Positions 7,019-15,605 of a DNA stretch of 17,019 bases are shown piece after piece (position 1 is the stretch's first letter; each line of letters opens with the position of its first letter). The notes beneath the pieces were generated by a model. That model was given only the letters and a program-made list of their open reading frames with translations. It did not search any database and was not told where the DNA came from. The stretch spans positions 1 to 17,019 of the forward strand of contig JAEZCS010000095.1 of assembly GCA_023433445.1 (NCBI GenBank), given 5' to 3'. Origin of the DNA: Pseudomonadota bacterium. GTDB taxonomy: Bacteria > Pseudomonadota > Alphaproteobacteria > Sphingomonadales > Sphingomonadaceae. The translations under genes and the position numbers were made by a program.

Positions 7019-7786
7019 ATGCCCATGCTCGGTGATCTCGCATTCTATCTGCCGCTGTTTGTTTTGCTGCTTGTGTTCCTGATGGCGGCCATCAAGGTCC
7101 TCCGGGAATATGAGCGAGGCGTGATCTTCACACTGGGACGCTTCACAGGCGTGAAAGGACCGGGATTGATCCTGCTCGTGCCGTTCGTCCAGCAGATGGT
7201 GCGTATCGATTTGCGGACGATCGTGCTCGACGTGCCGACCCAGGACGTGATCTCGCGGGACAATGTCTCTGTGAAGGTGAATGCCGTGCTTTACTTCCGT
7301 GTCGTTGCACCCGACCTTGCGACAATCCAGGTCGAAAACTTCATGCAAGCGACGAGTGAACTTGCCCAGACAACGCTACGCTCTGTCCTTGGGAAGCATG
7401 AGCTGGACGAGATGCTGGCCGAGCGGGACAAGCTCAATGCCGATATCCAGGAAATCCTCGACTCCCAGACTGACGCATGGGGCATCAAGGTCGCCAACGT
7501 CGAAATCAAGCATGTGGACATTGACGACTCCATGGTACGAGCGATTGCTCGCCAAGCCGAGGCTGAACGCGAACGGCGGGCCAAGGTCATCAATGCGGAG
7601 GGCGAGCAGCAAGCCGCGGCAAAACTGCTCGAGGCGGCCGAAATTCTGGGGCAACGGCCCGAAGCGATGCAACTGCGCTATCTGAATACGCTCAATGTTA
7701 TCGCTGGAGAGAAGAACTCGACAATCGTGTTCCCCTTCCCGCTGGACGTCCTGGACCTTGTGAAAAACTTCAAGCGAGACGCCTGA
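7019..7786 (+). CDS. Slipin (stomatin/prohibitin-like SPFH protein)
   Basis: A 255-residue SPFH-domain protein. An N-terminal membrane anchor (about 6-26) is followed by the stomatin signature EYERGVIFTLGRF (30-42), VPTQDVISRDNVSVKVNAV (72-90), and a charged coiled coil around AIARQAEAERERRAKV (175-190) ending in AEGEQQAAAKL. The C-terminus IVFPFPLDVLD is the hydrophobic tail that NfeD proteases recognise in this family. Slipins form oligomeric membrane scaffolds; with NfeD they make a conserved two-gene operon (STOPP) linked to membrane quality control. The open frame continues upstream through the protease gene, but the ATG at 7019 with AGGAAAGAGG upstream gives the normal family N-terminus. 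Transcription converges with the P-type ATPase gene, with 60 bases between stops and only a weak hairpin (7838-7856). Confidence 0.94.
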   Translation: MPMLGDLAFYLPLFVLLLVFLMAAIKVLREYERGVIFTLGRFTGVKGPGLILLVPFVQQMVRIDLRTIVLDVPTQDVISRDNVSVKVNAVLYFRVVAPDLATIQVENFMQATSELAQTTLRSVLGKHELDEMLAERDKLNADIQEILDSQTDAWGIKVANVEIKHVDIDDSMVRAIARQAEAERERRAKVINAEGEQQAAAKLLEAAEILGQRPEAMQLRYLNTLNVIAGEKNSTIVFPFPLDVLDLVKNFKRDA

Positions 7787-7846
7787 TAGATCGAAGATGC
7801 GATTACAGGGCCGTTGCAGGACGCGACCAAGTTCATCGCCCTGTCA

Positions 7847-10561
7847 TCATGAGGGCAGGGGAGCAGTCGGCCTGCGAAAGCTTAGCCGCATCTGTTTTTC
7901 GATTTCGATCAGCGCGAAGAACACAGCTCCGATCGCCACGATGATAATGCCCTCGACAAGCGGCACGGCCTGTGTCCCGAAGACTGCCTGAAACTGCGGC
8001 ACATAGGTCATGGCGAACTGGGCTGCGGTTATCGTGACTACGGAGAACCAGACTATCGGTGTCCCTCGTATGGCGGCGATGGTCAGCGAGGTTCCGTGAA
8101 TGTTGCGAATGAAGAAGAGGTGAAAGATTTCCAGGACGACCAGAGTGTTGACTGCCATGGTCTGGGCAAGAGGAACCGGATGGCCCTTGTCGATAGCATA
8201 GGCGAAGACACCGAACACGGCGGTGACGAACAAGCTTGATACCAGCACGATATGCCAGACGAGTTCGCCAGACAGTAGCGGAGCGCTCCGAGCACGTGGT
8301 GGCCGCCGCATGGTTCCCTTCTCGCTAGGTTCGAAGGCGAGCGCTAAACCCAGTGTCACCGCGGTAACGAGGTTGATCCAGAGAATCTGCACGGCCGTCA
8401 CGGGCAGGGTCATGCCGGCGAACAAGGCGACGATGATGGTCATCGCTTCACCCGCATTGGTCGGCAATGTCCAACTGATGACCTTCTTGATATTGTCGTA
8501 AACCGTGCGTCCCTCACGCACCGCCGCCGCAATCGAAGCGAAATTGTCGTCGGCAAGCACCAGTTCGGATGCCTCCTTCGCGGCTTCGCTGCCTTTCACC
8601 CCCATCGCCGTGCCGGCGTCGGCGCGTTTGAGTGCGGGGGCGTCGTTCACCCCGTCCCCGGTCATCGCAACGATCAATCCGCGTGATTGCAGTGCTGTGA
8701 CCAATCGCAGCTTGTCGGCGGGGGACGTGCGCGCAAAGACGTCGGTTTCGATCACGGCATCGGCAAGGTCACCATCCGACATGCCTTCAAGATCAGCGCC
8801 TGTCAGAACGCGGTCGCTGTTGCGCAAGCCGATTTGCGTGGCGATCGCGCGGGCCGTGGCGCCATGGTCACCGGTGATCATCTTCACCCTGATACCCGCG
8901 CGGTGGCATTCGGCGACCGCTTCGATTGCCTCTGCGCGCGGCGGGTCGATGAGGCCGACAAGACCGATCAATGTGAGCTGGCTGTCGAGGTCGGACATAT
9001 TGAGTACGGTGTGCGATTGTGGGGCACCACGCGCCGCCACCGCGATCACGCGCTGTCCCGCGCTGGCCAGTTCCTCGACACCCGCTTGCCAGAAACCCAG
9101 GTCCAGCGGTGCAACGCCATCGTGGCCGACGCGCTGATTCCGGCACATGGCGAGGATGGCCTCAGGCGCTCCCTTCACATGGATGAAGGCATGGCGCTCA
9201 TGGTCATGGTGCAGAACCGCCATGTACCGATAGGCAGCATCGAACGGGATCGCGTCAGTCCGGGCAAGACTGCCGAAAGGCGAGGCGCCCTCGTCGGTGA
9301 CTTTTCCTGCCAGAGCGAGCAAGGCTCCCTCCATCGGATCGCCCTCCGCGCGCCAACCGTCTTCGGTTCGCTGCAGGGCCGCGTCATTGCACAGCGCCGC
9401 GGCGCGGGCGAACTCCAGCAGAATGGGGTGGTCGGCGGCCTGCACGGTCGCACCATCCACCTCGAACATGCCCTCTGGGGCATATCCCTCGCCTGTCACG
9501 GTGAACCGGCGGTCGGCAGCGAGGAGTGATGTGACCACCATCTCGTTCCGCGTAAGTGTGCCCGTCTTGTCGGTGCAGATGACGGAGACCGAGCCCAGCG
9601 TCTCTATCGCCGGCAAGCGCCGCACGATCGCGTTGCGGCGGGCCATGGACTGCACGCCGACGGCAAGGGTGATCGTCAGCACCGCCGGCAACCCTTCGGG
9701 TATGGCCGCCACGGCAAGGCCGACGACGATCATGAACATTTCGTCGAAGGGCAGATGCCGGACCAACGTCCCAAATGCCAGCAATCCGGCGCTGACCACG
9801 AGAATGAAGAGTGTCAGCCAACGCGCGAACATGTCCATCTGTCGCACCAACGGCGTCGTCAGCGTTTCCACCTTTGCGAGCATGCCGCTGATGCGGCCGA
9901 TCTCTGTCCCGATGCTTGTCGCCGTGACGACGCCCCGGCCCGTGCCCGCGACAACCAGCGTACCGCTGAACAGCATGGACGCGCGATCGCCCAGCGGGAC
10001 GTTCTGCGCCACCGGTGCGACGTCCTTGTCGACGGGCACGGACTCACCGGTGAGGATGGCCTCTTCGACCTTCAGGGCTCTGGCTTCGATCAGGCGGAGG
10101 TCAGCCGGTACACGGTCCCCGGCTTCCAGCAGCACGATGTCTCCAGGGACAAGATCAATCGCGTCGATACTCTTTCGTATACCGTCGCGCAGGACCGCCG
10201 TGTGCGGGGCCAGCATGCCCCGGATCGCCGCCATTGCGTTTTCCGCGCGCCCTTCCTGGACGAAACCTATGATCGCGTTTGCGACAACGACGGCAAGAAT
10301 GACGCCCGTATCGACCAGGTGGTCGAGCGCTGCCGTGACCGCTGCGGACACCAGCAACACATAAATCAGGATGTTATGAAAATGCGAAAGGAACCGGAGG
10401 AAAGCGCTTCGCTGCTTCGCTTCGGGAAGCCGGTTCGCGCCGTACTCGGCCAGGCGGCGCGCAGCTTCGCTGGAACTCAACCCATCAGGACTGGCGTCGA
10501 GCGCAGCAAGGACGTCGTGGGTTGCCCGAGCATGACAATTCGATACCGCCTGCTTGTTCAT
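7847..10561 (-). CDS. P2-type cation-transporting ATPase (Ca2+-ATPase-like)
   Basis: A 904-residue P-type ATPase (from the ATG at 10561). It has the N-terminal cation-ATPase domain, TGES (171-174, actuator), PEGLP in M4 (288-292), the phosphorylation site DKTGT (Asp331), KGAPE (463-467, nucleotide binding), TGDGVND (634-640), and ten predicted membrane helices. PEGLPAVLTITLAVG and RNAIVRRLPAIETLG resemble SERCA/PMR1-type pumps. Of the SERCA calcium ligands, Glu in PEGLP, Asn702 and Glu705 in M5 (TNAGEA) and Asn730 in M6 (WINLVT) are kept, but the position of SERCA Asp800 is Ala734. That makes the ion uncertain: Ca2+, Mn2+ or a monovalent ion. A GTG five codons upstream (10576) is an alternative start; I prefer ATG because of TAGGA eight bases before it. 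It lies 46 bases after the KefB-like gene on the same strand. Confidence 0.92.
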   Translation of the reverse strand: MNKQAVSNCHARATHDVLAALDASPDGLSSSEAARRLAEYGANRLPEAKQRSAFLRFLSHFHNILIYVLLVSAAVTAALDHLVDTGVILAVVVANAIIGFVQEGRAENAMAAIRGMLAPHTAVLRDGIRKSIDAIDLVPGDIVLLEAGDRVPADLRLIEARALKVEEAILTGESVPVDKDVAPVAQNVPLGDRASMLFSGTLVVAGTGRGVVTATSIGTEIGRISGMLAKVETLTTPLVRQMDMFARWLTLFILVVSAGLLAFGTLVRHLPFDEMFMIVVGLAVAAIPEGLPAVLTITLAVGVQSMARRNAIVRRLPAIETLGSVSVICTDKTGTLTRNEMVVTSLLAADRRFTVTGEGYAPEGMFEVDGATVQAADHPILLEFARAAALCNDAALQRTEDGWRAEGDPMEGALLALAGKVTDEGASPFGSLARTDAIPFDAAYRYMAVLHHDHERHAFIHVKGAPEAILAMCRNQRVGHDGVAPLDLGFWQAGVEELASAGQRVIAVAARGAPQSHTVLNMSDLDSQLTLIGLVGLIDPPRAEAIEAVAECHRAGIRVKMITGDHGATARAIATQIGLRNSDRVLTGADLEGMSDGDLADAVIETDVFARTSPADKLRLVTALQSRGLIVAMTGDGVNDAPALKRADAGTAMGVKGSEAAKEASELVLADDNFASIAAAVREGRTVYDNIKKVISWTLPTNAGEAMTIIVALFAGMTLPVTAVQILWINLVTAVTLGLALAFEPSEKGTMRRPPRARSAPLLSGELVWHIVLVSSLFVTAVFGVFAYAIDKGHPVPLAQTMAVNTLVVLEIFHLFFIRNIHGTSLTIAAIRGTPIVWFSVVTITAAQFAMTYVPQFQAVFGTQAVPLVEGIIIVAIGAVFFALIEIEKQMRLSFRRPTAPLPS

Positions 10562-10607
10562 CTCGATCCTACTCACCTTGCCGTGCCGCTGCAGTCGTAA
10601 AAAGAGG

Positions 10608-12325
10608 TCAGTTCAGGACGGGCTCCGCCGGAATGGCGGGAAACCGGGTCCGTTCCCGCTCCTCCTGCCCGCAAAGGATATCGACGGCCCTGTCTGCCGC
10701 ATCCTGAAAGAGCTCCAGGACCAGGTCGGCGCCCGCCTTGCTGAGAGCTTTCCCGTCCCCGTTGCCGCGCGCCGACACTGCGACACGCCCGGTGAAACCC
10801 GAAAGGCGGGAGAGCTGGATAAGGGTTCTTTGGACATCTTCAGCGGTCAGCCCTGGCAGATGAACCGGCACCGTCGAGACCAGCCATTTTGCGGAAACGA
10901 GAGGCAATTCCGACACGAACTCGGGATCTCCGGCATCTCCGAACACAGCATCGAGCCCGAGTTCGCGCCATCGCTGTACTGCTGCGGGACTGAAATCGAT
11001 CCCCAATATACGAAAGCCTCTGCTCTTCAGGCGCATGCCGATCGCCGTGCCAAAGCGTCCGAGCCCAAAGATCAAGATATCGTAGCCCGCATTGGCTTCA
11101 GGCGCGCGATCGTGCGGCTCTCGCTTTGTCTCCTTTCTCTCGAACAGACCTAGCAGGGGCTCGAGCCGGTCATAGAGGTGATGGGAATAGGTGATCATAT
11201 AGGTGGATGCCGCGATCGTAACGAGGCCAACGAGCGTGACGAGGCCAAGTGCATCCTGAGTTACGTGCCCTAGCGACACGCCCATCGCGACAAAAATCAG
11301 TGAGAATTCGCTGATCTGGGCAACGGTGAGCCCCGCCAGGAAGCCTGTACGTTTGCGATATCCCATTGCACCCATGATCGTGAGTACGATCAACGGGTTT
11401 CCGATGAGGACGAAGAGCGAAAAGACAAGAGCGCCGATCACATGCGTACCGAGCAGTGACAGGTCGAGCCCGGCGCCGAGTGCGATGAAGAAGAAAAGAA
11501 GCAGGAAATCGCGCAACGGTGCCAGACGTGCAGCGATGGTCTCGCGATACGGGGTCGAGGCCAGGGACACCCCCGCCAACAGGCCGCCAACTTCCTTGCC
11601 CAGGCCGACCAGTTCGCCAACGGCCGCGAATATGGCCGCCTGAGCGATGGCGAAGATCATCATGAGCTCCGGCGCCTGCGCGAGCCGTCGCGTTAGCGGA
11701 TCGGCAGGGAACGAACGAACAGGAAGACGAGCACGACCATGGCCCCGCCCGACAGGAGGACCATGGGGATGCTCTGTCCCTCCCCATGCGCTTCGGAAGC
11801 GCCGATGCCGATCGCCGACAGCACTATCATCGCGAGGACGACGACAAGATCCTGCACGATCAGGAAGCCAAGGGCGATCTGTCCGTGCAGCGAGTCTATC
11901 TCGCGCTTGTCGGAAAGCAGCTTCACGATGATGATCGTTGAGGAAAAGGTGAGCGCGACCGCCACATAAAGGCTGGTCACATGCCCCAGGCCCAGAGCGA
12001 GGCCGATCAGATAGCCGAAGATGGATGTGAAAAGGACTTGGCCGAGCCCGGTAAGAAGGGAAACCGTGCCGAGGGACCGTATCAGTTTGACGTCCAGCTT
12101 GATGCCGACCAGGAACAGCAGCAGAGCGATCCCGAGTTCCGAGAGCAGGTTGATCTGTTCGGCGGATTGGACAAGGCCGAATGCAGATGGGCCGGCCAGC
12201 AGGCCCACGGCGATGAAACTGACGATCAGCGGTTGACGCAGCACGATGCCGATGAAACCGACAACCGCCGCCAGCACCAGCAAGGCAGCGATTTCGCCGA
12301 ATGCGGACTGGACAATGACTTCCAT
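10608..12325 (-). pseudogene. KefB-type cation/proton antiporter (CPA2) with RCK domain, frameshifted
   Basis: Two frames together encode one antiporter of about 572 residues. The N-terminal 210 residues (12325 to 11693) start MEVIVQSAFGEIAALL after GGGGA and include LLLFLVGIKLD and FLIVQDLVVV, typical of CPA2 exchangers. That frame stops at TAA (11693-11695) after FVRSLPIR. The next frame continues with LTRRLAQAPELMMIFAIAQA and the remaining helices, then the TrkA-N/RCK nucleotide-binding domain starting YDILIFGLGRFG. One extra base near 11696 would restore the full protein (…PIR-LTRRLA…). No slippery heptamer is visible, so I call it a frameshift mutation or sequencing error, not programmed shifting. 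Intact, it would exchange K+ or Na+ for H+ under RCK control. It is followed by the P-type ATPase on the same strand. Confidence 0.85.
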
Positions 12326-12382
12326 GAAATTCCCCGATGCTGGCCCGACAACCGATTGGCTTCGCAAACAAGCCGACGTCGA

Positions 12383-12639
12383 TCAAATCGGTCCCGCTGC
12401 TATAAGCATGACGTGACCGCTGACCGCAAAGCCGTAACAATACGGATAGACCCTTGTTTGTCGTGCCTGTTCATCAGCATCGGATGCGACATGCCCGAGG
12501 TCAACCAACGGAAGGTGGAAAATGGAGGCTAGGCAACCTGAACCGTCAGCGGCAGGCCGGACCGCGCGGTCGACCATCCCAGTACCGGGATGCACAGCAG
12601 GAGCAGGCCGATCGGGAGCAGCGCATGCAAGGCTGCCAC
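12383..12639 (-). pseudogene. Membrane-protein remnant, possibly cytochrome b561-like, in two frames
   Basis: The gap between ldhA and the antiporter gene is not empty. From GTG 12639 a frame reads VAALHALLPIGLLLLCIPVL then GWSTARSGLPLTVQVA and stops at TAG 12529-12531. The frame displaced by one base goes on with SIFHLPLVDLGHVASDADEQ and VYPYCYGFAVSGHVMLIAAG to TGA at 12383. The pattern 'H..L.....L.L..P..GW......G.P' and a later 'Y..GF...HV' resemble helices 3-4 of cytochrome b561-type di-haem membrane proteins. One missing base near 12535 explains the break, and the N-terminal half is absent. It is probably a truncated relic; the family call is tentative, while the hydrophobic, histidine-containing character is directly visible. 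Confidence 0.4.
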
Positions 12640-12642
12640 CTC

Positions 12643-13653
12643 TCAAGCCAGCATTTCAATCGAGATCGGGTGAGCTGCGTGGCCCGTGAGCTCGAACCGG
12701 GAGATATTTTCGATCGTTGTTTCGGCTATGGAGGTGAGCGCTTCTTGTGTGAAGAAGGCCTGGTGCCCCGTTATCAGCACGTTCGGGAAGGTCAGGAGCC
12801 GAGCGAACACGTCGTCCTGAATGATCTGTCCCGACAGGTTTTCAAAGAAGAGGTCACTTTCTTCCTCATAGACGTCAAGGCCGACATGTCCGATCTTCCC
12901 GGACTTGAGGCCCTGAATAAGCGCTCGGGTTTGCACCAGCGCACCGCGTCCGGTATTTATCAGCATGACCCCAGGCTTCATCATGTCGATTTGTGCCGTA
13001 TCGATGAGATGATGGGTCTGCGGTGTCAGCGGGCAATGCAGCGTAATTATATCGGATCGGGCGAGCAGGTCGTTCAATTCGACGTAAGCACCACCAATGT
13101 CGGTGAACTCCGGGACAGGATCGGTATCGAGGCCCAGCAAATTGCAACCGAAACCGCGCATTATACGGGCTACGCATATCCCGATCTTGCCTGTGCCTAT
13201 GATCCCGACCGTGCGTCCCGTCAGGTTGAAACCCAGCAGCCCATCGAGAGCGAAATTCCCCTCCCGGACCCGCGCATGGGCACGATGAATATTGCGGTTC
13301 AGCGACAGGATGAGCGCGACCGTATGTTCCGCGACTGCCTCGGGAGAATAGGCCGGAACACGGGCGATCTCGATACCGAGATCATGCGCCGCAACGAGAT
13401 CGACATGATTGAACCCCGCCGATCGCAGCGCGACGATTCCAACGCCATGATGTTTCAGTGTCTCCAGCACGGGACGGTCCAGCGTGTCGTTCACGAAGGC
13501 GCAGACCGCCTTTGCATTTCCAGCGAGCGCGGCGGTCTCAAAGCTCAATCGCGGTTCAAGAAACAGGAGTTCATGCCGGTTTCCGCCATTTCGATTAGCC
13601 GTGACGAGGAAATCGGCGTCATAAGGTTTCGTACTGAAAATCGCGACTTTCAT
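12643..13653 (-). CDS. ldhA: D-lactate dehydrogenase / D-2-hydroxyacid dehydrogenase
   Basis: A 336-residue D-2-hydroxyacid dehydrogenase, close in length to E. coli LdhA (329). The catalytic domain includes VALRSAGFNHVDL (74-86). The NAD-binding motif is GTGKIG (153-158) with the acidic LGLDTD (174-178) favouring NAD. The catalytic residues are Arg236 (NTGRGAL), Glu264 (GLDVYEEE) and His297 (ITGHQAF). The segment YEEESDLFFENLSG is the form found in LdhA-type D-lactate dehydrogenases. It reduces pyruvate to D-lactate and regenerates NAD+ in the cytoplasm. The ATG at 13653 is chosen because GGAGGAGGG lies eight bases upstream; the open frame extends further to 13833 without family resemblance. 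Its ATG also overlaps the end of a small upstream frame (ATGA), and it may head the antiporter/ATPase transcript. Confidence 0.9.
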   Translation of the reverse strand: MKVAIFSTKPYDADFLVTANRNGGNRHELLFLEPRLSFETAALAGNAKAVCAFVNDTLDRPVLETLKHHGVGIVALRSAGFNHVDLVAAHDLGIEIARVPAYSPEAVAEHTVALILSLNRNIHRAHARVREGNFALDGLLGFNLTGRTVGIIGTGKIGICVARIMRGFGCNLLGLDTDPVPEFTDIGGAYVELNDLLARSDIITLHCPLTPQTHHLIDTAQIDMMKPGVMLINTGRGALVQTRALIQGLKSGKIGHVGLDVYEEESDLFFENLSGQIIQDDVFARLLTFPNVLITGHQAFFTQEALTSIAETTIENISRFELTGHAAHPISIEMLA

Positions 13654-13852
13654 GCCTGCCCTCCTCCGGCGAGATTCACCGCCTCTACATCGCTGCCGAG
13701 ACACGCGGGGAACCTGTGCGCCATTGATGCCGCCACCGCCCGGATCGAAGCGTCCCTTGGACGTACGGACCCTGATGGATGTGTCGAACGGTCTCGGCCG
13801 CGCTCGATCCATCGATGGTCGGGCTGACTGCAAATGTCGTGATTGCCGTCAT
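13650..13852 (-). pseudogene. Small unrecognised gene before ldhA, apparently frame-broken
   Basis: A strong ribosome-binding site GAGGAG (13864-13859 on the minus strand) precedes ATG 13852, which opens a 55-residue frame MTAITTFAVSPTIDGSSA…YVQGTL that ends at TAG (13685-13687). The frame displaced by one base reads SIRAVAASMAHRFPACLG then SDVEAVNLAGGGQA and ends in TGA overlapping the ldhA ATG as ATGA (13650-13653), the classic coupled-operon junction. The start signal is in one frame and the coupled stop in another; one added base would make a single 67-residue protein. I do not recognise the product. It could also be a fortuitous open frame in leader DNA. Confidence 0.3.
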
Positions 13853-13861
13853 TTATGGCTC

Positions 13862-13902
13862 CTCAAGCTGGCCTTGAGCGTTCGATTCGTTCAGAATGTT
13901 AA
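13862..13902 (+). promoter_or_regulatory. Putative promoter with overlapping inverted repeat for the MBL RNase/Usp operon
   Basis: In the divergent region, TTGAGC (13874-13879) and TGTTAA (13897-13902) are separated by 17 bases, a reasonable sigma70-type pair (about 4/6 and 3/6 matches) pointing at the metallo-hydrolase gene. An inverted repeat CTCAAG-CTGGC-CTTGAG (13862-13878) overlaps the -35 element and also the minus-strand ribosome-binding site of the small ORF, so one regulator could affect both directions. The rest of 13853-13958 holds only the ribosome-binding site of the next gene. Prediction by eye. Confidence 0.3.
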
Positions 13903-13958
13903 CAACAGGTCGGCGCCAAGTCGAAAAACTCGGAGAAAACTCCAGCGGGAGGGATGAA

Positions 13959-15578
13959 ATGGCGACGAATGCAAGCATCACCTTCCATGGAGCGGCAGGT
14001 ACGGTCACCGGCTCTTGCATGGAGCTTCTCTGCGGCGAGCACCGCGTCCTTATCGACTGCGGACTGTTTCAGGGAACCCGGACCATTGAGGCACTCAATC
14101 GCGAACCGTTCACCTTCAATGCCGACGCTCTTTCCGCGGTCATCCTGACCCACGCCCATATCGATCATAGCGGCCTGCTGCCCAAACTTGTGGCGGCGGG
14201 CTATTCTGGACCCATCTTCTGCACATCCGCGACCCGCGATCTATTATACCACATGCTTCCGGACGCAGGCCGCATTCAGGAGTATGAAGCGGAACGCAGA
14301 AATCGACGGGCGGATCGCGCCGACGAACCGGCAATCGAACCCATTTATACTGAAGCTGATGCGTTGGCAGCCTTGGAGCAAGCCCGTGCCATAGGTCTCA
14401 GGCAGTGGTTCGAACCGGCCCCGGGCTTCAAGGCGCGCCTGTGGAACGCAGGCCATATTCTCGGCTCGGCCTCGGTGGAACTGGAGGCTGGCGGCAGCCG
14501 AATGCTCTTTTCGGGTGATCTGGGGCCGGATCACAAGGCATTTCACCCCGATCCAGAGGCCCCTTCGGGATTTGATCACATAGTATGCGAAAGCACCTAC
14601 GGGGATCGGGCCCGCGAAGACATCACGATCGAGCAGCGGCGAACATTGCTTGAAGCTGAGATCAAGGCCGCACTGACGCGGGGCGGCAATCTCGTCATTC
14701 CGGTGTTCGCGCTTGAAAGAACCCAGGAACTGCTGCTGGATATCGCCAGCCTCATCAACAGCGGACGCCTGCCGCATCCGCGCGTGTTCATCGACTCCCC
14801 TCTCGCCAGCAGGGCCACGGAGGTCTTCGCGAAGCACGCGCATGAGCTGGAGGACATGGGCAGCGGAGAGGTTTTCAGGCACCCATCCTTCCACTATGTG
14901 GCGAGCGCTGCGGAATCGATGCGGTTGAACCAGATGTCCGGCGCCATCATCATGGCGGCATCAGGCATGTGCGAGGCCGGAAGGATCCGGCATCATCTGC
15001 GGCATAATCTCGGCCGGCGTCAGTCGACGATCCTCTTCGTCGGTTTCCAGGCCGGAGGCTCGCTGGGGCGCACCATCCTCGACGGGGCGAGCCGGGTCCG
15101 CATTTCCGGCCACGATGTCGTCGTGAAGGCGCAGGTCCGCCGCATCGACAGCTATTCGGCCCATGCTGATCAGGACGATCTGCTGCGCTGGATGGACGCG
15201 CGCAAGCCGATCGAAGGCAGCCTTTTCCTGACGCATGGGGAGTCCGGGGCGACCGAGGCGCTGCGGCGGCTGGCGCAAGCGGCCGATCTCACCCAATCGA
15301 TCATCCTGCCCCGGATCGGTGAGAGCTATGCACTGTCCAAGGGAACTCCCGCCCACCGTTTGAAGACTGGCCGCGTTGAAGTGCAGGAGGCGGTAACGCG
15401 GGACTGGCAGAATGATTATGCAGACTTCGCCACGCGGTTGAAGCGCGAACTCACTCAGATCGAAAGCGCATCGGCGCGACGGGAGGCACTCGCGAGAATG
15501 TCCGCAGTGCTCCAGTCGTTTCGTGATCACCGGGCCGCCCGCCATTCGCGTTCCGGCGCCAAGGCGGAGCGGAAATGA
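13959..15578 (+). CDS. Metallo-beta-lactamase/beta-CASP RNase (CPSF-like exonuclease family)
   Basis: A 539-residue protein of the MBL-fold RNA-processing family. Metal ligands are visible as THAHIDHSG (His65, His67, Asp69, His70), AGHILGS (His166), FSGDLGP (Asp187) and late SYSAHADQ (His402) and LTHGESG (His426). The ESTYGDR block (211-217) and the inserted beta-CASP domain with VFIDSPLA (Asp279), ASGMCEAGRIRHHL (334-347) and VGFQAGGSLGR (361-371) are standard for CPSF73-like bacterial enzymes ('MBL fold metallo-hydrolase', 450-550 residues). It is expected to cut RNA with two zinc ions in the cytoplasm. The C-terminal ~70 residues are charged. The ATG at 13959 is fixed by GGGAGGG at 13948-13954 and puts the family start ITFHGAAGTVTGS at residue 7. 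It is followed 27 bases later by the universal stress gene, probably one operon. Confidence 0.92.
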   Translation: MATNASITFHGAAGTVTGSCMELLCGEHRVLIDCGLFQGTRTIEALNREPFTFNADALSAVILTHAHIDHSGLLPKLVAAGYSGPIFCTSATRDLLYHMLPDAGRIQEYEAERRNRRADRADEPAIEPIYTEADALAALEQARAIGLRQWFEPAPGFKARLWNAGHILGSASVELEAGGSRMLFSGDLGPDHKAFHPDPEAPSGFDHIVCESTYGDRAREDITIEQRRTLLEAEIKAALTRGGNLVIPVFALERTQELLLDIASLINSGRLPHPRVFIDSPLASRATEVFAKHAHELEDMGSGEVFRHPSFHYVASAAESMRLNQMSGAIIMAASGMCEAGRIRHHLRHNLGRRQSTILFVGFQAGGSLGRTILDGASRVRISGHDVVVKAQVRRIDSYSAHADQDDLLRWMDARKPIEGSLFLTHGESGATEALRRLAQAADLTQSIILPRIGESYALSKGTPAHRLKTGRVEVQEAVTRDWQNDYADFATRLKRELTQIESASARREALARMSAVLQSFRDHRAARHSRSGAKAERK

Positions 15579-15605
15579 TCGGCGCAAGTTGCCCAGGAGA
15601 ATTTG

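Noticed and set aside
7838..7856. GCCCT…AGGGC hairpin between the convergent slipin and ATPase genes as a terminator
   Set aside because: Five-base stem, nine-base loop and no T-tract on either strand; too weak to call.
8687..10600. Several long plus-strand frames across the P-type ATPase gene
   Set aside because: They are shadows of an intact, motif-complete minus-strand ATPase and show no domain character.
11690..11702. Programmed ribosomal frameshift in the antiporter gene
   Set aside because: No X-XXY-YYZ slippery sequence or obvious downstream structure; a plain one-base deletion explains the break better.
12454..13827. Plus-strand 457-codon open frame opposite ldhA
   Set aside because: Antisense shadow; the minus strand carries the full set of D-lactate dehydrogenase catalytic residues.
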